From Trichuris trichiura (taxonomy: Eukaryota; Nematoda; Enoplea; Trichinellida; Trichuridae): DNA of 64,000 nucleotides. This document shows, one piece after another, positions 59,301 to 64,000 of this stretch (positions are counted from its first letter, which is position 1; each line of letters begins with the position of its first letter). A program made the translations under genes and the position numbers. The stretch is from the NCBI GenBank assembly GCA_037903355.1, contig JBAJFE010000014.1:4340001-4404000 (forward strand), read 5' to 3'. A model generated the notes under the pieces. The model did no database searches, had not been told where the DNA came from, and saw nothing but the letters and a program-made list of their open reading frames with translations.

Positions 59301-62300
59301 GCTAAGGGCTGTCACCTTCCCTAAGTGGAACATACAGATGGAGAGTCAATTTCTCCTTCATCCGTCACGCTATCATCGTCGTTAAAATGGACATCGTCGC
59401 GTGTTTCATTAAGGATAATAGACCGCGGATCTCCTTTCCAGGAATTTGCGTTTTCCACAGCGCTCTCCATTTCAGAGCTCATTTCCTCAGAACTAGGAAA
59501 CATCTACGAAAAGATATGCTATAACAATATCTTACAAACACCATTTGCAAAATGCTTACGTTACACAGAAGGAAGTTTAAATCGGCCAAATCGTGGTACA
59601 CAAGAATTGCGATCACGTCAAAGAATGAGGATGCGGTCGCGTCACAAAGACTTCTTTTCGACTTCTCTGCTTCCGTTTGTTCAGAAAGCTCAGTAGAAAG
59701 ACGAAGTGTGATGATGTAATTCAGCATGGCTGCGTCAGCGTCCAAAGCTCGCAGAAGGTCGACAAAGAAAGCATACTGTTCAATGTGGAATTGAAAACAA
59801 TGAAGAATCATATCGAATACTCTTCTCGTATCCAAACTATAATCTGCTAAAAAATACAAAAAAAAATCAATGGCAGGCCCGTAGCTCAAATTAATTATAC
59901 CTGTCAGCTGCTGCACAGAGGCGCTAACGCTGCGAACATCTCGTACGTCGAAGCTACTGTTCATCAAAGTACTAAACAATAAAACGAAGCCTTCTGGCTC
60001 TTCGTGAAGCAAGTTGAATCTCGTTTGCTTATACCTAAAATATTTTAACCTCTCAAAACTGCGTGCAGAAATAAATTCATTGTTTACTTTACCATTTTAA
60101 ACTAGTATACGAAGGCGTAATAATAAAACTATGCGAGTTGAAAACGTGGTTTCTTGGTACGGGACCATATGTTTTCATAATGAAAAACTTTATTACGGAT
60201 AGCTGCCCGTTTTTCATGGATGTAAAAAAACGGGAACCTATCCGTAATAAAGTTTTTCATTATGAAAACTATGCGACTTTACTTTAACCTCTAAAAGCCC
60301 AGTGCTCATTACTTCTAACAAGATAAAAAGCGGAAGACAAGTTCAAAATTTAGTGCGCGAATAAGGAATGTACATCGCTCGTCTCTACAATGCTTCAACG
60401 AGCAAGTCACGCGTTCTTGAACTCTTTTGCAATATCGACTGCTGACTCTGTCAAATTTTCGTAATCTTACATGGTGCAGCGGATTTCCAAATAGCTTCCC
60501 AGCTCCTTCACATTAGCCGAGATTGTATGCCATCCCATTTCAAACTAGTTTACTTCAATTGACATGCACAGTTTTCGCTGGTTGAAAACAGCATTTGCAG
60601 TTAAATAATCAATGTTCAACCAAGGGACAGATAAAAAAAAATACCAACAAACATGAGGGCGCAGATCACAAGTTTACTGGATGGGAAAATTTTAAAAATC
60701 AACCGGCCACGTCATCAGTAATGCTCAGTGCAAGTATTCAACAAAAAACATGAACACTATTCCACAATCATTCGTCCATACATCAGTTAGAAGTTAGTCG
60801 TTCTCCATGAATTCTTGTCGCCTTGTTTTGTTCTCAACTGTATTACAACTCGTTTTGAAATGTTCAGCTTTCAACATGAGAAGTAAAAATTAGGCAAAAA
60901 ATAACAGTATAGGTAAGGAGCACTCTGTCCTGATGTGAATATTAAACGAAATTGATCATTCTGTTTTGGCGGTTTTTTAATGATCAGACATAGTTGGTAA
61001 AAATAATAAAAGTTATGATGCCCGAAGCTTTTGAGACTGTTCCTGCCCAACCGTAAGCGCAGTGGCGCAAAGTACGTAACGATAAATGTGGGACGATGGG
61101 CGTAGACATAGGTAACTGTACGTTGACCGCACATGAAATGTCCCAAGCGCTTCGAACATTAAAGCTTTTATCATTTATTCAAGGCAATTAGTCGTTATGA
61201 AAGAAAGGCAAAAGCGCCATAGGTCACTAAAAAATGTTTATTATTTAATCATCTCATGTGATAAAAATAAGATTAATCAAATTTTGTTACACAGGTTCAA
61301 ACTTCTAGTCACTATTACGTGCGATGAACTAGGAAAATTAGGAGCTGGAATGCATTGAAAATCCTGTTCCCACTGAACTGAAGGACAGGCAACCCGTTTG
61401 CTGAAGGCAGTACGAAGACAGTTCATCAATTGACAAATGCACACGCCCTGATTGCAACTGGTCACTTCAATTCTTCGCTACAAAACAGGCTATAAAAGCC
61501 ACTCCAAATATCGAGAATGGAACTCGACCCTCAAACTGGATAAACGCCCAAATGCGCGAACAAATCTCACTTAATAACTATGCGAATCTAGCAACTGAAT
61601 GTTAAAATAAAAAAGCTTACAGCAGCCTTGTTTTCAGACGTACTACCCGAGTTTTTACTCTGTTGTCCTCTAGTGATCCGATGCCATGAACCATAACCTC
61701 TTCCGGTATCAATGTCTGAAAGCAAATTATGTACATCAAGCTTTACGTTGGCAGAAGTATTATCCAAAAAACTCATGCAGAAAGAACAAATGTAAACAAG
61801 GTTAACTCTGCCTTATAAGTACAAATAAAAGCATTGTGCAACTGAATACAGAATTATCCTTAATGGCATAGTAAAACTTTTTTTGTTATACGAGGGATGT
61901 TCGTAAAGTTCCCGGAAGGACGGTGCAGTGTCTAACAAGACGCCAACCGATGGGCCAAAACGTGTTTATTCTTATCTCCATTATCTTCGGACATGTACGG
62001 AGAGGCAGTCTTATCCGACGCTGCGCCAGTGTGGTACAGGTTAGTCTTAAAGTAATCATTTTTCTCGTGGCATGAAAAACCATCGTTTTGAAGTTAGAGC
62101 TAACATTAGATTTCTACCCAAGCTGGGTTGGCAGCCAAGGAGGATTATTCAATCTTTGCGGCAGGTTTACGGAAGTAGTGCATCATCTAAATCGGTTGTC
62201 TATGAGTAAATAAGGCGTTTCAAGGAAGGCAGAGAGGCCATCGAAGACGACTAGAGAGAGGGAAGACTAGCAACTCCAACAAGCGAAGGAACCGGATCTT

Positions 62301-63829
62301 TGTCCGAAACCTATTGGAAGGAGACCGCAGAATTACCATCAGGAGGTTTACTAGAATCGCTAGGATCGCCCCACATTCAGCGTTTGGAATACTGCAAGAA
62401 ACCCTTGGTCTGAGGAAGCTTTCAGCTCCACGAATCCCGAAAGCGTTGCGTGAAGAACAGCTGGTTCGACGCGTTAACTTTTCTCGCGAGCTTTTAACGA
62501 GATTGAAGCAAATAAGTTTGGGCTTTTTAACTGTATCGTCACGGGAGATGAAACGTGCATCTACCAATGTGACCCCGAGAGTAAGATCCATTCCAAGCAG
62601 TGGTTACTGAGGGGGTCAGCAGGTCCAGTCTAGTTCAAAGCGGAGAGGTCGGCTATAAAAGTTATGGCGACCATATTCTGGGACTCGAACGGAGTAATTC
62701 TGACCGACTTCCTCGAAGGAAAGTGAACAGTCATGGCAAGCTATCACAAAGCAGTATTGCGAAAACTAAAGACCGCACTGGCAAGAAAATGGTGTGCCAG
62801 TTGCACCTCGCTGTCCTTTTCCATCACGATAACGCGCCGGCTCATTCGTCAAGGACTGTTCTTCTTGAGTGTCGGTGGGAAGTCATTCCACAGCCGCCCT
62901 ACAGTCTAGATCTTGCTCGGTCAGGCTTTTTCCTCTTCTCAAAGTTAAAAGAACATTTAAAAGGCACGCTGTTCGAGTCAATGGATCATGCGAAACACGT
63001 TATCTCGACTCGGTACAACACACAGCCCCAGGATTCTATAAGGAAGATCTGCGGAGGTGTGAACACCGTCTAGAGTAGTGCCTAGAGGTTGAAAGAAGAT
63101 ACTTCGAGAAAAAAAGTTTGATATCATTGCAAATATAATTTTTATTTACCTAATTTTTCCAGGAACTTTTCGAACAACCCTCGTATGCTACTTTGCAGCA
63201 GCAGCATTTTTTTAAACATCTATGTAGCAAATACTTAGCTTCCAGAGTTTCGAGCTACGGATGGCTTAGGCTAGCTCGTCAGAGCTACTTATATTTTCAT
63301 GGTAAACACTATCAAAGCCCTAACGAGACGAAGTTCCTTTGCCTATTAATACATGTCACAAGAGGAAAAAGAATCCACTTTTCACAATCCAACAAGGGAA
63401 TGTAGTAAAACGGAGGAAAACAGAAATGTGCGTTACATAAGACCACGATAGTTCAAAACACGTTTCTTACCCCACGCATCAATTTAAGACCGCTGAAGAC
63501 GGGTCGCGTTAGACCCGAAAGCACCGGGAAAATTAGCAGTAAAAATTTTTAACGGGACATGCAATCCGTAAAAGAAGCAGTCTTACCCCACTACACTTAT
63601 TCATCAGTTCGCTGAGCCTCTGATTTCTTTGCGCCTCCTTGTTGGAGCTGACTTCAACGTCTAAGGAATTCAGAACATCCAACAACTCGACTGCACAACG
63701 GTTCGTTGAAACAATCTAAACATTGAAAACGATCTAGTCGTCGAGTAACACCTGCAATGAAAAAGGGCACAACTAAGGTGCCCTGTAATCGTTTTAGTTT
63801 ATGAATACAGAAAGTCAGATTCAAAGCTT
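41333..63829 (-). CDS. THOC2: THO complex subunit 2, about 26 exons
   Basis: Exons, transcript order: 63829-63752 (tentative), 63690-63587, 60544-60471, 60034-59901, 59846-59560, 59503-59336, 59279-59101, 59046-58848, 58792-58539, 55245-55067, 55013-54715, 54656-54480, 54428-54264, 54216-54154, 54087-53993, 52249-51984, 51927-51770, 51719-51591, 51542-51417, 51366-51298, 51248-51133, 51078-51009, 50952-50871, 50818-50707, 43121-41758, 41559-41333. All junctions keep phase; at least 1,723 residues. Family landmarks in order: R-Y-I-M-K-R-L-S-K-E-T-V-K, Y-L-T-S-L-S-Y-D-V-L-S-Y, I-S-S-W-L-Q-T-L, D-A-Y-S-G-G-D-L-L-K-M-E, the V-K-R-I-P block, P-K-F-F-V-L-F-W-T-L, C-V-F-S-D-V-D-A-I-F-C, then a Ser/Lys-rich, arginine-rich tail of about 530 residues. 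THOC2 is the scaffold of THO/TREX, coupling transcription to nuclear mRNA export. One intron starts with GC (51,983). The first exon, and any before it, may lie beyond the window. Confidence 0.92.
43122..45400. other. THOC2 large intron, unassigned part
   Basis: First part of the 7.6-kb intron (43,122-50,706) before the charged C-terminal exon. It holds no recognised gene. A plus-strand stretch at 44,570-44,830 reads a short helical, Glu/Gln-rich peptide with a stop in the middle. I cannot name it. Confidence 0.4.
45411..45690. repeat. Palindrome of two family 1 repeats joined at ribozyme stem II
   Basis: The arms of about 136 bp run from ATAGTTGGTC (45,411) to GACCAACTAT (45,690). The centre is GAACAAGAGCAGTTC (45,543-45,557). 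The 7-nt loop AAGAGCA corresponds to the stem II loop of the family 1 motif at 32.85 kb (ACGAGCA). Each arm therefore carries only the 3' half of the ribozyme: stem II strand, GAAA and a TGTAC or CGTAC. The CTGANGA half is absent on both sides. Confidence 0.8.
45967..47961 (-). mobile_element. Tigger/pogo element with broken transposase
   Basis: Ends CAGTTAAACCTCCGTAAATT (45,967) and the complement of CAGTAGAATTTCCAAAGTTG (47,961), flanked by TA on both sides; 1,995 bp. On the minus strand the transposase starts near 47,400 with a CENP-B-type helix-turn-helix (L-T-L-R-G-K-V-D-L-I-R-F-F and V-S-K-T-T-V-S-N-I-Q). The DDE part follows (46,900-46,507): S-A-D-E-C-G-L-F-F-K, V-I-G-K-S-A-K-P-R, C-A-W-M-T, L-V-L-D-N-C-P-I-H and, after a stop, P-L-D-Q-G-V-I. 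Stops at about 47,092, 46,500 and elsewhere make it inactive. It sits in a THOC2 intron in the same orientation as that gene. Confidence 0.9.
48286..48324 (+). ncRNA. Hammerhead-like ribozyme motif, family 2 variant
   Basis: Core CTGAGGA, one extra C, stem II GGGTC/GGCCC (one G-U pair), GAAA, GCTAC and GG. A15.1-GC-U16.1 is again palindromic, and base 17 is A. It is the right end of the unit split by the Tigger insertion. Confidence 0.6.
48780..49560 (-). mobile_element. Heavily decayed pogo/Jerky-type transposase
   Basis: With several stops and frame changes the minus strand shows a DDE block around 49,440-49,290 (N-A-P-G-T-Y-L-D-R-I-D-R-L-V-I-V-K-F-A-P-F, then I-D-Q-T-V-I-E-S-L), matching the D-N-A-P-G-H and M-D-Q-G-V-I motifs. 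An acidic, low-complexity tail follows to about 48,780. It belongs to a different family from the 46-kb Tigger. Confidence 0.5.
49600..50700. other. THOC2 intron, no feature seen
   Basis: Overlapping open frames on both strands have no recognised domain. The right end borders the THOC2 exon at 50,818-50,707. Confidence 0.35.
52722..52960. repeat. Palindrome of two decayed hammerhead-type repeats, third family
   Basis: The outer arms mirror each other (TTCATCGATGTGTTTATTA at about 52,728 and the complement near 52,935-52,955). Near the centre is a tight inverted repeat GTTGTCAACGATAACAA/TTGTTATCGTTGAC. Each arm retains a stem II hairpin (AGAGC/GCTCT on the minus strand) followed by GAAAGCTC. 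The CTGANGA part is degraded to TTGACAA. It lies in the THOC2 intron 52,250-53,992. Confidence 0.55.
55777..56914 (-). mobile_element. Internally deleted Tigger/pogo element
   Basis: Perfect 19-bp terminal repeats CAGTCGGCCCTCGTTATCC at both ends, with TA on each side; 1,138 bp. The minus strand keeps only a short acidic frame (56,802-56,560; E-D-L-G-A-I-D-E-E-V-M-D-V-K-E-L), as in the acidic C-terminal tails of Tigger transposases. The catalytic core is missing. It lies in the THOC2 intron 55,246-58,538. Confidence 0.8.
58077..58511. mobile_element. hAT-type MITE, copy 2
   Basis: Ends CAGCCACTCTCAACC and GTTGAGAATGGCTG, flanked by a perfect 8-bp duplication ctctatat (58,069-58,076 and 58,512-58,519). 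It shares most of its length with copy 1 at 5,666-5,998, and contains an extra internal inverted repeat (about 58,325-58,410). Its right edge is only 27 bases from the end of a THOC2 exon (58,539), just inside the splice donor side of that intron. Confidence 0.85.
60135..60275. repeat. Palindrome without ribozyme core
   Basis: Arms GTTTTCATAATGAAAAACTT...ATTACGGATAG and its complement surround a centre with CCCGTTTTTT/AAAAAACGGG. It starts next to TTGGTACGGGACC, a string also found beside the family 2 repeats (35,990; 10,255). It therefore looks like a related unit that has lost or never had the hammerhead part. Confidence 0.6.
61238..61243 (-). promoter_or_regulatory. Poly(A) signal of the nested gene
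   Basis: AATAAA on the minus strand, 34 bases after the stop codon at 61,277, in the usual position for 3' end formation. Confidence 0.5.
61277..61776 (-). CDS. Unrecognised small protein, two exons, nested in a THOC2 intron
   Basis: Exon 1, 61,776-61,621, starts at ATG and ends GCT before donor GTAAGC. Exon 2, 61,477-61,277, follows acceptor TTTTGTAG and ends in TGA. Phase 0 across the 143-nt intron; 118 residues. There is no signal peptide and no membrane segment. The first half is polar with a Gly/Ser-rich stretch. The second half holds a Cys cluster (C-N-Q-G-V-C-I-C-Q-L-M-N-C) that might bind metal or be oxidised, followed by L-R-T-A-F-S-K-R-V. A poly(A) signal follows closely. I do not recognise the family. 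It lies on the same strand inside the THOC2 intron 60,545-63,586, next to a mariner. Alternative readings are alternative THOC2 exons or chance splice sites. Confidence 0.5.
61891..63183 (+). mobile_element. mariner element, inactive
   Basis: Ends CGAGGGATGTTCGTAAAGTT (left) and the complement of CGAGGGTTGTTCGAAAAGTT (right), with a TA on each side; 1,293 bp, the standard length. The transposase (from ATG 62,072) has the N-terminal helix-turn-helix (F-K-E-G-R-E-A-I-E-D-D), T-G-D-E-T-C-I-Y, H-H-D-N-A-P-A-H and Y-S-L-D-L-A, i.e. the D,D34D positions. Stop codons (TAA replacing the expected Trp codon near 62,203, and others) and frameshifts near 62,280 and 62,600 inactivate it. Confidence 0.92.
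63489..63528 (+). ncRNA. Hammerhead-like motif, family 2, mutated cleavage context
   Basis: Core CTGAAGA, extra C, stem II GGGTC/GACCC and GAAA are present, but GCTC has become GCAC, so U16.1 is lost. The motif should not cleave. The shared AACGGGACA tail follows. It lies 59 bases from the THOC2 splice donor at 63,586. Confidence 0.55.
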
Positions 63830-64000
63830 CTGAAAACGACAATTCGCAAAGCGTATGATAGAACCAACCTGCACATGGAAAGAATAAAGGTCGCTAGCAA
63901 ATTTTGAAAACTTTTGTACATTATATAAGTTGTGACAGGCACAGGTTAACTGGAACTAGTAGAGAAACTTATGCACAAAAAGATGTCTACTTCAAGCGCC

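Noticed and set aside
59013..59324. 103-residue plus-strand frame
   Set aside because: Antisense shadow of two THOC2 exons.
62220..62591. 123-residue minus-strand frame
   Set aside because: Antisense shadow of the mariner transposase.

Overview
The window is genomic DNA of an animal, probably an invertebrate. Protein-coding genes are split by GT-AG introns: many are only about 44-60 nt long, while a few are swollen to several kb by transposons. I could not place the phylum. There is no bacterial-style gene layout, no operon and no CRISPR array.

Three host genes dominate, all on the minus strand. A FOXK forkhead factor (FHA plus forkhead) runs from 25,588 down to 14,059 in nine exons. A tetraspanin runs from 30,801 to 26,646 in five recognised exons. 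The THO-complex subunit THOC2 runs from about 63.8 kb to 41,333 in about 26 exons, and every junction I could read keeps the reading phase. A small unrecognised two-exon gene (61,776-61,277) lies on the same strand inside a THOC2 intron. On the plus strand are a U6 snRNA gene (7,217-7,320) and an intronless A20/AN1 zinc-finger copy broken by one frameshift (3,488-4,112).

Most of the rest is decayed mobile DNA. There is a Gypsy pol remnant (1.0-2.8 kb), Penelope-like retroelements with RT and GIY-YIG domains (8.3-9.5, 32.7-34.1 and 37.6-39.2 kb), several pogo/Tigger elements (10.5-11.3, 14.9-16.1, 36.4-36.6, 46.0-48.0, 48.8-49.6 and 55.8-56.9 kb), a mariner (61.9-63.2 kb), a Merlin fragment (39.8-40.4 kb), and two copies of one hAT-type MITE with 8-bp target duplications.

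The most unusual signal is a set of about ten short repeats carrying a hammerhead-ribozyme-like core (CTGANGA, a stem II hairpin, GAAA, then a palindromic ACGT or AGCT in place of stem III, and an H cleavage base). Several sit in long head-to-head palindromes (35.7-36.25, 37.1-37.36, 45.41-45.69 and 52.7-52.96 kb). In one of these the centre of symmetry falls exactly in the ribozyme stem II loop. Hammerheads are known in Penelope-like elements. The palindromic free-standing units and their junctions are the part that may be undescribed.

FOXK and THOC2 would act in the nucleus (transcription, and mRNA export coupled to transcription), U6 in the spliceosome, and the tetraspanin in membranes. 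Nothing suggests they form one pathway; their proximity looks incidental.
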